64,000 bases of DNA from Scenedesmus sp. ARA3 (GCA_004335835.1 RWJK01001074.1:1-64000), one strand, 5' to 3'; shown: positions 12,743 to 21,671, counted from the stretch's first letter. Made by a program: numbers and translations. Notes: a model not told the origin generated them from the letters alone.

Positions 12743-13527
12743 GGGTGAGGGGGTCGCCACGAGCTCTATTCAGCAGGATGGGGCCTGGTCCAGGGCCAGG
12801 GCAGTACAACCAGCAGCAGCAGCAGCAGCAGCAGGCATGGATGTCTCAGCAGCAACAGCAGCAGCAGCAGCAGGCAGCGCGGTTTGGGTGGCCCGGGGCC
12901 CTGCAGAACCACCAGCCTGCTGCTGCTGCTGCTGCCAGCCCCTTTTATGGGCTCAGTGGCGCTGCAGGCGCGGCAGCACTGCACACGCCCCCGACAGCAG
13001 GCCCAGCAGCAGCAGCAGCAGCAGCAGGTGTGGGTGAGGAGCATGATGAGCTGGACCTGCCCACTGCACTGCCACATGAGCTGGCCAGCTCGCAGGAAGA
13101 TGTAGCAGCCTGCAGGCAGCACTATGTGGCGGGCTGGGCGCTAGGGGCCTCTGTAGAGGCGGCTGCAGCAGCAGCAGCTGAGGCGGAAGCAGCACAAGCA
13201 GCGGAAGCGGACATGTTTATCGGCTCTGCAGCAACCGGGAGCTATGCGTCTGAGGCAACCGCATCTGTGGCCGAGTCTGCGGAAGCAGCTCCAGCCAGGC
13301 AGCTAGGGCAGCAGCCGCAAGCTGAACAGCAGAAGCACACACAGCCGCAACAGCAGCAGCAGCAGCAGCAGCAGCATGCTGCGCAGCAGTTGGGTGCGGG
13401 GTTGCAGCGGTTTGGCAGCAGGGAAGCTGGGGCACCTGTTGCCAAGGCACCTGCTGAGGCGCCAGTTGTTGTGACAGGGTTTGTGCTGCCGCAGCAGCGT
13501 GGCGATGCTCCAGGTGGTGAGGCGTGA
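6380..13527 (+). CDS. sugar porter family MFS transporter with long low-complexity tail (10 exons)
   Basis: Exons: 6380-6572, 7078-7233, 7797-7885, 8475-8624, 8973-9602, 10097-10197, 10458-10543, 10827-10991, 11530-11665, 12531-13527. Their phases join into 900 aa. Twelve-helix sugar-porter signatures appear in order: NFGWNVALLNTALPYIAKDL (helix 1), GRFVSGIG, VPRYIAEVAPPALRGWLGSL, CPESPVWL, LPLLQQASGINTVVYYSSK (helix 7), LLDRCGRKPLL, GSGPVTWVVLSEVLPPAIKG and VETRRRSLGEIEE. The motif set is closest to plastid glucose transporters (pGlcT-like), but no transit peptide is seen, so membrane and substrate are uncertain; hexose/H+ symport is an inference. Two oddities: the helix 6-7 loop is enlarged by a Gln/Gly/Ser insert (about residues 235-375), and residues 569-900 form a Gln/Ala-rich cytosolic tail. 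Exon 8 could instead start at 10836 in the same frame. An assembly gap lies in intron 9. Confidence 0.87.
7303..7349 (+). repeat. CAG triplet tract in intron 2 of the sugar porter gene
   Basis: About 14-15 consecutive AGC/CAG triplets follow shorter interrupted tracts at 7251-7290. The tract lies between exons 2 and 3, so it is intronic here. The same triplet is translated as Gln or Ala elsewhere in the gene. Confidence 0.85.
8240..8440 (+). repeat. two decoy copies of exon 4 (sugar porter) upstream of the true exon
   Basis: The true exon 4 starts at 8475. One copy with its own CTGCAG acceptor starts at 8357 (118 bp earlier) and matches through the first 24 codons. It reads VANNAGILLAYCAGLPYEA and differs from the exon mostly at third codon positions. 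A still older copy starts near 8240 (another ~118 bp back) and contains an in-frame TAA. This is a head-to-tail array of exon-start plus intron segments. Confidence 0.85.
8860..8897 (+). repeat. decoy copy of the exon 5 start (sugar porter)
   Basis: After a GCCAG acceptor, the bases at 8860 read VLVLGGCPDSL, matching the start of true exon 5 at 8973 (VLVLASCPESPVW), 113 bp downstream. A GTGATC donor-like sequence follows directly at 8898. The copy is short and lacks the rest of the exon. Confidence 0.75.
11163..11247 (+). repeat. decoy copy of exon 8, including its donor (sugar porter)
   Basis: This segment repeats the last ~80 bases of exon 8 (VLSEVLPPAIKGPAASLATA...), about 250 bp downstream of the original, with the same ACAG|GTGA donor. 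In the aligned part I count three synonymous changes (two Pro codons, one Lys codon) and one Ala-to-Thr change. It has no strong acceptor of its own apart from nearby CCCAG and ACAG. Confidence 0.8.
11296..11490 (+). repeat. two decoy copies of the exon 9 start (sugar porter)
   Basis: Copies of the exon 9 5' end, each with its CTGCAG or CCGCAG acceptor, begin at 11296 and 11428, before the true exon at 11530 (steps of 132 and 102 bp). The first reads NLAVEGSFYDLLTSL; the second contains an early in-frame TAG. Both end in the shared CGCAGCTTCTAG or TGCAGCTTCTAG text, so they came from a common duplicated unit. Confidence 0.8.
11710..11891. other. assembly gap (182 N)
   Basis: A run of 182 undetermined bases starts 44 bases into intron 9 of the sugar porter gene. 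The sequence resuming after it (GACGCGGCGCAGGTGAGG) is a copy of the exon 9 donor region. The gap therefore falls inside a tandem array and its length may not be real. Confidence 0.98.
11892..12308 (+). repeat. decoy copies of the exon 9 3' end and donor (sugar porter)
   Basis: The exon 9 end (VASLLVETRRR, donor GCGCAG|GTGAGC) recurs in decayed form at 11892-11910, 12009-12034, 12089-12121 and 12270-12308. Two of these keep an intact CGCAG|GTGAG donor. They lie downstream of the exon, mirroring the upstream copies of its 5' end. Confidence 0.75.
12687..12739 (+). repeat. GCT triplet tract, coding (poly-Ala in the sugar porter tail)
   Basis: About 17 GCT triplets are translated as Ala in the terminal exon. 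Nearby CAG tracts at 12811-12833, 12851-12875 and 13348-13376 give poly-Gln. All lie in the predicted cytosolic tail. Confidence 0.85.
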
Positions 13528-13913
13528 TGCCGCACCTGGCAGTGGGCAGCACTGGAACGTGCCAGCAGTCGTAACAGTGGTCCCTGTGGCAAGGTAACTG
13601 CTCAGGTTCTGCGAGCATCAAGGCATGGACGTGTAGTCAACATCAGCCGCCAAGAATCAGGCAGACGATTCAAGCTCGAGCATTCCGTGTCTGCTGCATG
13701 CCTGGCAGCAGTCAACACCTGCCCTGCAGTGCCTGGGGTGACTGGGGTGTGACCAACAGTGTGAGGGCACATGACAGCTACGCCATAGCCATGACGGAGG
13801 CAAGGACAGCGCATACCTTAAAGGCTGACCACTACTACGTATCGAACGATTTTAATTCCCGTTTCTGCACGGTGTTGCTGAAAGTGCTGCGAGATCTTCG
13901 AACACAAGTCAAG
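13528..13913. other. short intergenic spacer
   Basis: 386 bases separate the sugar porter stop from the menG start on the same strand. The upstream frame is open back to 13698, but its extra residues do not resemble a transit peptide. I therefore place the menG start at the ATG at 13914. No other element is seen. Confidence 0.5.
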
Positions 13914-16900
13914 ATGCAGTGCTCGCAACACAGAACGGCTGTGAGCCATGATACAGTCGCGATAGAAACGCTGAGACGAACATCATGTACACAATGTAGC
14001 AGCAGCAGACCTCGCCGGAGACCAGTAGTGCAGGCGACCAGCAGTAGCAGTAGCAGCAGCAACCAAGGCGTAGAAGAGTTGCCTGGGCCTCGCAATGCAT
14101 TCGTACCTGGGCAGGAATCAGAGAGCAGGAGGCAGCTGTTTAACCGGATATCACCCGTCTATGATGAGGTGAGCAGCAGCACACAGGTTTGCATGAGTGC
14201 ATGCAGTTGCTCGTTGGCATGCCAGGAGCAGCCTAATGCATGGAGCTTGTGCTGAGCACTGCTTGTCAAGCAGTACTTGCAAACCCAGCCAATTTGATTT
14301 CAATCCATGCTTGCATAATCCAACGGCCCCTGTATGCAGCATGTGCATGGTAGATGTCAGATTCATAGTTGCAGCACCTTCTGCCTTTGCAAAGGCACGA
14401 GGTTTTACAGGGCACCATGTAATGCACGCACACAGCAACTGCACCTGCTGCTGCCAGTACGAACAGGCCTTGCGCTGGTCAGCAGGTTGTGCAGAACATG
14501 CAGTGTCACACAACGCCAAGCTCGTGCACAAGCTGCCCTTTTAGCCGCATGTGTCGGTTGCTGCACCCAGGGCCCCTGATGCCATGCATGCTGCGCACTG
14601 CCCTGCAGCTGCAGCTGCGTCGAAATCAACTGTTGCGGCTGCCTCGCGTTGTTAGCTGCAACACATGCCTCACCCTCTTGACTCTGACCCCGCACAACTG
14701 CTGGCGTGGCCTGCTGCAGCTCAACGACCGGCTCAGCCTGGGCCAGCACCGCGTGTGTTGATTCATACACAATGAGCCCAGCTGGCTATCCACTTCACTC
14801 ACAGTTGTTCTCCTGCTTGCAAGATATGTTATATCACTGAGCGAGTGCCCTGCAGTGTGCAAAAGCCACTCACACACAGCCGCAACTGCTGTTTGTGCCG
14901 CTGCAGCTGAACGACCGCCTGAGCCTGGGCCAGCACCGCGTGTGGAAGCGCATGGCAGTAAAGTGGGCCGGGGCAGCACCAGGGCAGCGCGCGCTGGATG
15001 TGTGCTGCGGCAGCGGCGACCTGGCGCTGCTGCTGGCAGCAGCTGTGGGGCAGGGCGGCAGCGTGACAGGGCTGGACTTTGCGGCAGACATGCTGCAGGT
15101 GGGTACCTGGCTGCGCGCGTACATGTCACAGGTTTATGGTTGCATTTACGTGCATGCCGCCGCATGCGTTGGCATGTACGTTGTGCAACATTCCCACAAT
15201 GTCAGGGTTGGTTTGGCAGCAGCTGACTCGCTGCGGCTATGAGTTATGAGCAGCCAGCGCTGCTCACCAGAGATCCTCCCTCCCAGCAGCAGCAGCAGCA
15301 GCACAGGCGGCTGCACGGGCCTTCATGCAGCTGCCCCTAGCGGCGTGCACTGTGTGTGAGTGCAGAGCGGCAGCGTGGCTGGGCTAGAGTCTGCAGCTGA
15401 CATCCTGCATGTGTGCGCGGCGGGGCGCCGCCGGGCAGCAACTGCATCGAGGCCAAGTAGCTGAAGCAGTGCTGCCTGCCTGCCTGCTCGCCTGCCTGCC
15501 TGCCTGCCTGCAGGATGCCTCCTGCCGCGAGAGGCGGCAGCAGCAGCAGACGCGCCTGCTTGCCTGGAAAATTTTCTACTCAACAACAGCACTGTGTTTG
15601 ACTGCTCATGCTCTGCTGCCTGCTCGCCTGCCATGCAGGACGCCTCCAGCTGTGAGGCGGCAGCAACAGCAGCAGACGCGCCCTGGACGGCCCCCTGCCT
15701 GCCACAGATAGCTCTACCTAGCAACAACAGTGTTGACATCTGCTCATGCTCTGCTCTCCTGCCATGCAGGACGCCTCCAGCCGCGAAGCGGCAGCAGCGG
15801 CAGACGCGCCTGCTTGCATGGAATCTACCACGTAACAACAGCACTGTGTTTGACTGCTCATGCTCTGCTGCCTGCTCTCCTGCCATGCAGGACGCCTCCA
15901 GCCGGGAGGCGGCAGCAACAGCAGACGCGCCCTGGCAGCGCTCCGCAAAGGTGACCTGGGTGCAGGGCGATGCGCTGGAGCTGCCTTTTGATGATGCCAG
16001 CTTTGATGCCGCCACCATGGGCTATGGCCTGCGCAACGTTGCGGACATCCCTAAGGCGCTGGCGGAGCTGCGGCGCGTGCTGGTGCCTGGGGGCAAGGCT
16101 GCTGTGCTGGACTTCAACAACAGCAGCCAGCCGCTGGTGGATAGCCTGCAGGTGTGTGTTTTACAGGGGAACCCGTAATGTGTAGTTGTGTGTTGGAATG
16201 TATTCTTGTTTCCTGGCAGGTGCTGTTCTGGACTTCAACAACAGCAGCCAGCCGCTGGTGGACGGCCTGCAGGTGTGTGTTTGAAAGAGGGCATATGATC
16301 GGCAGCTGCAGAGCTCGTTCTTTGTGTGCGTGCTTCTAGCAGAGACGGGATGAGGTGTTTCAGCCAGCCAGCACTGGTGCACAGCCTGCAGGTGGGAGGA
16401 GGGGCAGGGGTAGGGCGCTGCACAGCGTGTGTGATGGCAGTGTGGAAGCAGCAGTTGTCATTGCCTGCCCTGCACCTTAGCAACAGCATGTGGCTGCTCT
16501 AGACTTCAACAAAAGCAGCAGCCAGCCGCTGGTGGGCAGGCTGCAGGAGGGAGGGGGGTTTGTGCTGCAGAGTGCTGCCCTGTCAGCTGCATCAGGCATT
16601 GCAGGCCTGCACTTCACCAACCTGCTGCTGCCAGTAAGCCTTGTCCCTGTCTTGATGTATGTCGTACCGCGCTGACGCCGTAGGGCGTGCTGCTGCACCA
16701 TGGCTGCTGCCCGCCACTGACTTGCGTTGCGTGAAGCTGGGACGCTGCTTATCCCTCTTTTTCAGCATTTGCAGCTGTTGATGCGCATGCTACTGCGTGC
16801 TGCTCCACATCCATGGTAACAGGCATGTCTCCTTTTGCTCTGCAGGGCCTGCTACTACAGCAGGTGGCGATGCCTGGTGCTTGCCCCTTCAACGCTGGCA

Positions 16901-17421
16901 GCTGCTGACACGCCGCCTTGCCCTGCTGCTGTTCGCCTCTCCCCTTCCGCCACCACCTCCCCTCTGCCCCATCACTCCTCCTGCAGGGCCTGCTGCTGGG
17001 GCAGGTGGTGGTGCCTGCTGCCGCCTCATTTGGGCTTGGTAGCGCATTCTACTTTGTCCCAATCCTGGTGCTGCTGACAGGATTGTCATTTTCATGCCTG
17101 GCCTGCCGAATGGCCTGCTGCTGGAGCAGGTGCTGGTGCCTGCATTGACTGCTGCTGACAGGTTTACCGATCCCTCTGCTGCTAAAATGCTTGGCAATTT
17201 TGATGCCTGGCCTGCCACAGGGCCTGCTGCTGGAGCAGGTGGTGGTGCCTGCTGCTGCCTCGTACGGGCTGGGTGACGAGTACCGCTACCTGCGGCCCAG
17301 CATCAAGCGCTTCCCCAACGGCAGGGAGCAGGAGGCGCTGGCGCGGCAAGTGGGGTTCAGGAGTGCAGTGCATTACGAGATCGGCTTTGGCATGATGGGC
17401 TGCCTGGTGGCCACCAAGTGA
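13914..17421 (+). CDS. menG: demethylphylloquinone methyltransferase, plastid (MenG/UbiE family, 4 exons)
   Basis: Exons 13914-14168, 14907-15098, 15891-16151 and 17221-17421, all joined in phase 0, give 302 aa. The enzyme methylates the naphthoquinone ring with S-adenosylmethionine in the last steps of phylloquinone (vitamin K1) synthesis, supplying the photosystem I cofactor. Residues 1 to about 45 are Ser/Arg rich, ending in RRPVVQA, a typical algal chloroplast transit peptide. The family signatures follow: RRQLFNRISPVYDELNDRLS, SLGQHRVWKRMAV, the SAM-binding motif LDVCCGSGD (115-123), VTGLDFAADMLQ, WVQGDALELPFDD, MGYGLRNV, VLVPGGK..VLDFN, and the C-terminus VVVPAAASYGL..EYRYL...HYEIGFGMMGCLVATK. 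Length and motif order match plant MENG (about 260 aa). All three introns are stuffed with partial copies of adjacent exons, so automated gene callers may mis-splice here. Confidence 0.93.
14715..14757 (+). repeat. decoy copy of the menG exon 2 start
   Basis: CTGCTGCAG followed by codons for LNDRLSLGQHRV duplicates the first ~36 bases of exon 2 (true start 14907), about 187 bp upstream. It breaks off after CGCGTGTG and runs into an in-frame TGA. A complete acceptor makes it a possible competing splice site. Confidence 0.85.
15366..15412 (+). repeat. decoy copy of the menG exon 2 end
   Basis: GGCAGCGTGGCTGGGCTAGA and the next ~25 bases copy the exon 2 end (GGSVTGLDFAADMLQ, 15055-15098) about 310 bp downstream. 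An in-frame TAG and a weakened donor are present. Confidence 0.7.
15500..15845 (+). repeat. three decoy copies of the menG exon 3 start
   Basis: Copies of CAG|GACGCCTCCAGC... start at 15514, 15639 and 15780, before the true exon 3 at 15891 (steps 125, 141, 111 bp). Each carries an AG acceptor and about 45 bases of exon (DASSREAAATADAP in the true exon). The intronic text between them is also repeated (CTGCTCATGCTCTGCT and GCACTGTGTTTGACTGCTC blocks), so whole acceptor-plus-edge modules were amplified. Confidence 0.9.
16201..16550 (+). repeat. three decoy copies of the menG exon 3 end and donor
   Basis: The exon 3 end (VLDFNNSSQPLVDSLQ, ending 16151) recurs with ends at 16272, 16391 and 16546 (steps 121, 119, 155 bp). 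The first copy keeps CTGCAG|GTGTGTGT, the same donor as the exon. The third reads LDFNKSSSQPLVGRLQ after a TAG. Confidence 0.88.
16840..17165 (+). repeat. three decoy copies of the menG exon 4 start
   Basis: Copies of CAG|GGCCTGCTGCTGGAGCAG start at 16846, 16987 and 17112, before the true exon at 17221 (steps 141, 125, 109 bp). The middle copy stays open and similar for at least 18 codons (GLLLGQVVVPAAASFGLG). The last has lost its AG. In the same intron, exon 3 ends fill the left half and exon 4 starts fill the right half. Confidence 0.88.
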
Positions 17422-18431
17422 CGCACAGCGTGACAGGTGTGATGTGGATTGTTTGCGGTGTGGCCTATGGAGTGTGGCGCATTGTATAGGCTGTTTGGCC
17501 ACCAAACTGCGAGGCTGCAGCAGGCTGTGGGGCCACTGCGATCGAGGCTAGTCATTGTCCCACCTGATGGGCTGCCTGATGGCCATGACGTGATGCACAG
17601 CTGCTGAGACGAATGGCATACAGAATGCGGCTGCCACGCTCACATTTTGGGGTGGGCTGCCTGGTAGCCAGCAGACAACTGTGTTGTGGTGTTGCGGCAT
17701 GTGGCTGCAATGCGGCTGCCAGTCTTGTTGGTCATCATAAAGAAGACAGGAGTGCAGTTGGTGTGTGTTCTGGGGTGCTTGCAGCAGCAGCAGCAGCAGC
17801 AGCAGCAGCTCATTGATGGCAGCTGTTCACCAGCTCCAGCAGTATTGTCGCTGCTGTGTTGGAGCTGCCACAGCTGTGGCGACTGCAGTTGCATCAAATG
17901 AAAGCTGTACAGCCTGAGATCGAGTGGTTGTGCTACAGCCTGGCAGCCTCTGCCGCAGGCTGATCGGTGTGTCACACCAAGTTGCCGCCCATCAGCAAGT
18001 TGGTGGTTTAGTCGCGTGGATCGCTGTGTCTTGTCTGTAGACGTGGCCGTGGCTGCTTGAGTAACTTTCTGCTGCTGACTTACGCGTAATTACTTATAAG
18101 GAGTTCTGCCTTGGTCTGCTGGAAGGCATCATGCTGCCACAAAGCAGCACACCTGAACAGTTGAGGTGCCAGCAGCAACCCTGGCAAGGCCTCCTTGTAG
18201 CAATGTTGGTACTCACTATGTTGCATCATGCTACTGCAGAGTGTGTTGCCTGCAAATCTTTGCTAAGCAGCAGGCGGTGGGTCAGTGCCACTGGGCTCGC
18301 ACATACACCCAGGCCTGATACCAGCCTTGTCGACACCTTTTGTTTGTCGTCGAAAATGGAATACCGCAGCAGTCGCGACGGCAGCATGTGTGGTTACGTG
18401 GTGTAAAAATGCGGGCACCGTGACCAGCAAG
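17422..18431. other. intergenic, includes a degraded repeat of the menG 3' end
   Basis: Just after the menG stop, TGGGCTGCCTGGTGGCCACCAAGTGA-like text recurs in weakened form near 17480-17510, 17560-17590 and 17650-17680. These look like further copies of the last codons, as seen for the inner exons. A short CAG tract of about ten triplets lies at 17782-17811. No gene is recognised. Confidence 0.5.
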
Positions 18432-18665
18432 TTCACTGCGAGGCAGGACTGCGAACTTCCGAAGGGCGGACCATTCGCCCCCACTTTTGCCGATTACTAC
18501 ATGGATGAGGGCGAGGCTCCGTACAACATTCTGTCAACTAATCTGCTACAATCAATTCCACCGCTCATATGCTTTTGGTATGATTCCTATTGTCTCTGGG
18601 CCAGCAGCAGACCTCACTGCCTTGCAGCACTTCATGCACTAGACCATCGTCAAAAAGCGTTGGAT
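18432..18665 (+). pseudogene. possible reverse-transcriptase remnant
   Basis: A short open stretch reads LPKGGPFAPTFADYYMD followed, about 25 residues on, by ICFWYDSYCLW. The first resembles RT motif B (QG.P.SP.LA..YMD). The second has the spacing and flanks of an RT catalytic box (F.YVDD...W), but the Asp pair is broken. The frame ends at 18665, and nothing recognisable as the fingers, thumb or an endonuclease flanks it. I read it as a decayed fragment of a Penelope-like or other non-LTR element. The resemblance is short, so chance is not excluded. Confidence 0.4.
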
Positions 18666-18989
18666 TAATTGTTTTCTGTGTATCAAAATCTCAAAATGAT
18701 AGAGGCGTCGAGTGCGTCGTCCTCTTCATGCACAGCCACCTCGCTTTCTTGCACAGGTGAGGAGTGCGGTGTGGATTGCAGCTGTTTCAGAACTTTCTTG
18801 CCACATTTCAGTTTTGGTAGTGCACGAGAAAGGAAATGCTCAGTACACTGGGGTCTCACCTGACTGGCTTTGGTGTCGCCCGTGATCGTGTTTGCCGGCC
18901 TGTCTACTACTGCAGGCTATGATGAATACAACAGCGTCGACAGTGTGTTGAACACAGCTGTCCTGCCGACCTCGCCGCGGGGAGAAAAA

Positions 18990-19916
18990 ATGAGCAGCTC
19001 AGCAGCAGGCATCAGGGCGCTTGCCGGGCTGATGCGGTCGCTTGAGTGCACCGAGCGCAGGAACAGCCCTCAGCGTGCGTGTCCCGCTGCTTCGGCAGGT
19101 GTGCAGGCAGAGTGTGCAGGCGCCCTGCAGGTGGTTGCCACACTGCAGCAGCAGTGCCAGGCAGTGGAGCAGACCTACAGCAGGCTGCAGCAGCTGCGCA
19201 CGAGGCTGGCCGCTGCGCGCAGCAGCAGCAGTTACAAAAAGGCGTCAAGGCTGATGCACACGCAGCAGCGGCAGCGAGCTGTCAGCAGCTCACTGGTTGC
19301 CGATGACGCTGGCGCCTTGGAAGGCCCGCAGGCGCTGCGCACCAACAGCGGCAGCCGGCTGGCTGGCCTACCGCTGCACAAGAAGCAGCAGCGCCTGCAG
19401 CTTGCGCAGCACCGCAGCAGCCCAGCCAGCCAGCAGGCGCCCTCCCTGCCCGCGCTAACTGTGCTGGTACGGGCGCTGCTGCAGCTGGCGGAGCTGCAGG
19501 CGTCACCCGCAGTGGCAGCTGCCTTGCGGCAGCAGCTGCTGCATCAGGTCAAGGCAGCTGCAGCGGCTGCCAAGTTTGCAGGACAGCCGTTCAGTGTGGC
19601 GGCCGCGCTGCACAGGGCGCTGCCATGGCTCAGGGCGGCAGTGCGCAGGGCCTGCAGCCAGGCAGTGGAGGCAGCTGTCAATGCCGCTACAGCAGCAGCT
19701 GCTGCAGGAGTAGCTAGCATGCAGGACAGCCCTGCTGACACGGCAGCAACGCTTGAGAAGGCGCTGTCTGCAGCAGCAGAGGAGGTGCAGCAGATGGCTG
19801 ATGCTGCTGGGGCTGCGGGGCAGCAGGTGGACGGCAGCAGCAGCAGCAGCATGGCAATAGACATGGATGCCCTGCTGCAGGCGGAGATGGTAGCAGCACT
19901 CTCAGCAGCGACATAG
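18990..19916 (+). CDS. Ala/Gln-rich protein of unknown function, paralogue of 3026-4549
   Basis: The frame is open from before 18870, but the first good ATG is at 18990, preceded by a run of A; a CTGCAG acceptor at 18915 leaves room for an upstream exon. From 18990 it encodes 308 aa. Residues 45-75 form a probable coiled coil (QVVATLQQQCQAVEQTYSRL). Residues 150-225 are the block shared with the other paralogue: SLPALTVLVRALLQLAELQA, AVAAALRQQLLHQVKAAAA, QPFSVAAALHRALPWLRAAV and RACSQA. The end has another shared acidic helix (DMDALLQAEMVAAL). The two genes lie 14.4 kb apart in opposite orientation with unrelated genes between. No catalytic or membrane signature is visible and the role is unknown. 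Confidence 0.68.
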   Translation: MSSSAAGIRALAGLMRSLECTERRNSPQRACPAASAGVQAECAGALQVVATLQQQCQAVEQTYSRLQQLRTRLAAARSSSSYKKASRLMHTQQRQRAVSSSLVADDAGALEGPQALRTNSGSRLAGLPLHKKQQRLQLAQHRSSPASQQAPSLPALTVLVRALLQLAELQASPAVAAALRQQLLHQVKAAAAAAKFAGQPFSVAAALHRALPWLRAAVRRACSQAVEAAVNAATAAAAAGVASMQDSPADTAATLEKALSAAAEEVQQMADAAGAAGQQVDGSSSSSMAIDMDALLQAEMVAALSAAT

Positions 19917-21309
19917 CTGCTGGTGCAAAGCTTCTGCTGAAGATGCTCAAGCGTCAGCTTCCGCGTACTTGGTGCAGTGAGCAGTGCAGCGCTTCATTGC
20001 CGGCAGACCGCAGCCACACTGTTAACGCCAGCTGCTGAGGTTTCAATCAAACAGCCCACATACCTACTGAAGTACAGAGATCAGTTGCACTGGTGATGCG
20101 ATGTTCTGCAGCGACGTATGTGCTAGGCTGGCATGAACAGCATAAAGAAGCCGCTGCAATGAGCCGCGGCATAGTTGTCTGGAGAATAATGTGTCCGCAC
20201 TGCACCCAAGTGGCAGTGCGGTGCAGCGGACCAGCCCCTTGGCATTGGCCTTCCCAGGGCAGCTCAGTGGGCTGCAGCCAGTTGAACGGCTGCGCCTCGT
20301 CTTGCTCAGCAGACATTAGCACTGCAGCATGGCGCATCAAGTGTTGCCCAGCCGTGTGTTAGCAGTGCTGGCCTGATCTCTTTGTAGATTCTTTGCATTT
20401 CTGATTGACGCAGCAGGGCATGTGCCATGCTGTGTCACTCGTTGTACAATCGGCTGCATTTCTAGCTCTGGTTTGTTTTCTGTTTTGTCTGGCAGACGAA
20501 ACTCGATCCCGCATGCTGCCATCCAATGTAGCATACTGGAGGCAGCTTTCTAATGGTTGCCATGGAAGCATGACACGGCTGTGTGGCTGTGGTGGCAAGT
20601 AGGATCGGTTGCTTTGCACCACCGAACGGTGAAGTTCTACAGCACAACGTATCTACTCAGTGTACAGCACAGGTTATGCGCGACCACGTGCTTGTTGCTG
20701 CAGGCTGCTGCATCTGCCGGCTGAGCAGATCATATTTGCTGCTGAGCAGCACTGATTGTTATTCTTGATTCTTGATTCTTGACGAGTAAGTGCCCCAGAC
20801 AGGGCTCTTATCCTGGCGGTACACTGTGCATGGACACTGTGCTTCAGCTGTGCAGAAGCGCTCAAACGAATCTCAGGTTCAGCATCACTACATGCCTGGG
20901 CTCTGCACGTGTTGGTGATGTGTGCCAACAGATTTGTTGCAAACAACTTGTCAGATGGCACTTGTTTGCTTGCATAGCGACTGTCACTGATTGCATCATC
21001 GCTGCTGATGGTGACAAGCCATCACCAGGTTGCAGTAAATACTGTCACTTGCATGTGCGCATGTTGTGCTGGCGGTTCACACTGCATGTCAGGGTGGGGC
21101 GCCGCGGGGTGCATCCAGGCATTGTTGTCTCCTGTGCATATCCAATAACCAGCAGCCTGCATGCCCAGTTCATACGAATATGCTCGGTCGCACTGATGTT
21201 TGCTTTAATATAGTCAATGCGTGAGCTCGCTCGCGGGCTTTTGGCACAGTGCCGCGTGAGTGAGTGAGTGAGTGACTACCCAGGCAGCTCGGCAGCTCCT
21301 GGGCAAGTT

Positions 21310-21480
21310 AAGGCTAAGAGGGTGTGTGTGGCCAGGGGCGGCGCCCCTGGGCTCCACACCCTCTACCCGTCCACTTGTGCCCTAGGGCACATACAGTGCC
21401 GCGTGTGTACAGTTTTGGGGGCGCCGGCAGGTACCCATCGGGACGCTGCCGGTTCACAGTATACGCTGTAATCGTTGGCA
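21310..21480. repeat. hairpin-rich segment, possible small non-autonomous element
   Basis: GGTGTG.GTGGCCAGGGGCG is followed after two bases by its imperfect reverse complement CGCCCCTGGGCTCCACACC. A 16-base perfect palindrome (TGTGCCCTAGGGCACA) lies at 21376-21391. Several inverted repeats so close together are typical of MITE-like or SINE-like elements, but neither termini nor a target duplication are clear. Confidence 0.35.
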
Positions 21481-21671
21481 GCATTTGCATTGTCCAATGT
21501 AACACCAGCGCTATGTTGCTTACGAGGTGCTGCTTCCTCATGCAGGTAATCAGTGACAGTGACTGCATTCCCTGTTCACTGTTCATGCAGCGACATAAGC
21601 TAAAACTGCCTTTTCACTTCAGCGTCATGCTGACAGTACTGTTGGTGAACACTCCTCAGTGACTGAGGCCA

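Noticed and set aside
14843..14906. The 14715 copy as the true menG exon 2
   Set aside because: It stops after 12 codons at a TGA, without a donor; only the exon at 14907 continues through the SAM-binding motif.
16987..17090. The decoy at 16987 as the real menG exon 4
   Set aside because: It resembles the exon for about 18 codons, but then diverges into sequence lacking the conserved EYRYL and HYEI motifs; the exon at 17221 has both and the stop.
18870..18989. Upstream extension of the 18990 gene
   Set aside because: The extension starts at TTG and has no ATG. The ATG at 18990 follows a purine-rich context, and an acceptor at 18915 makes the extension doubtful.
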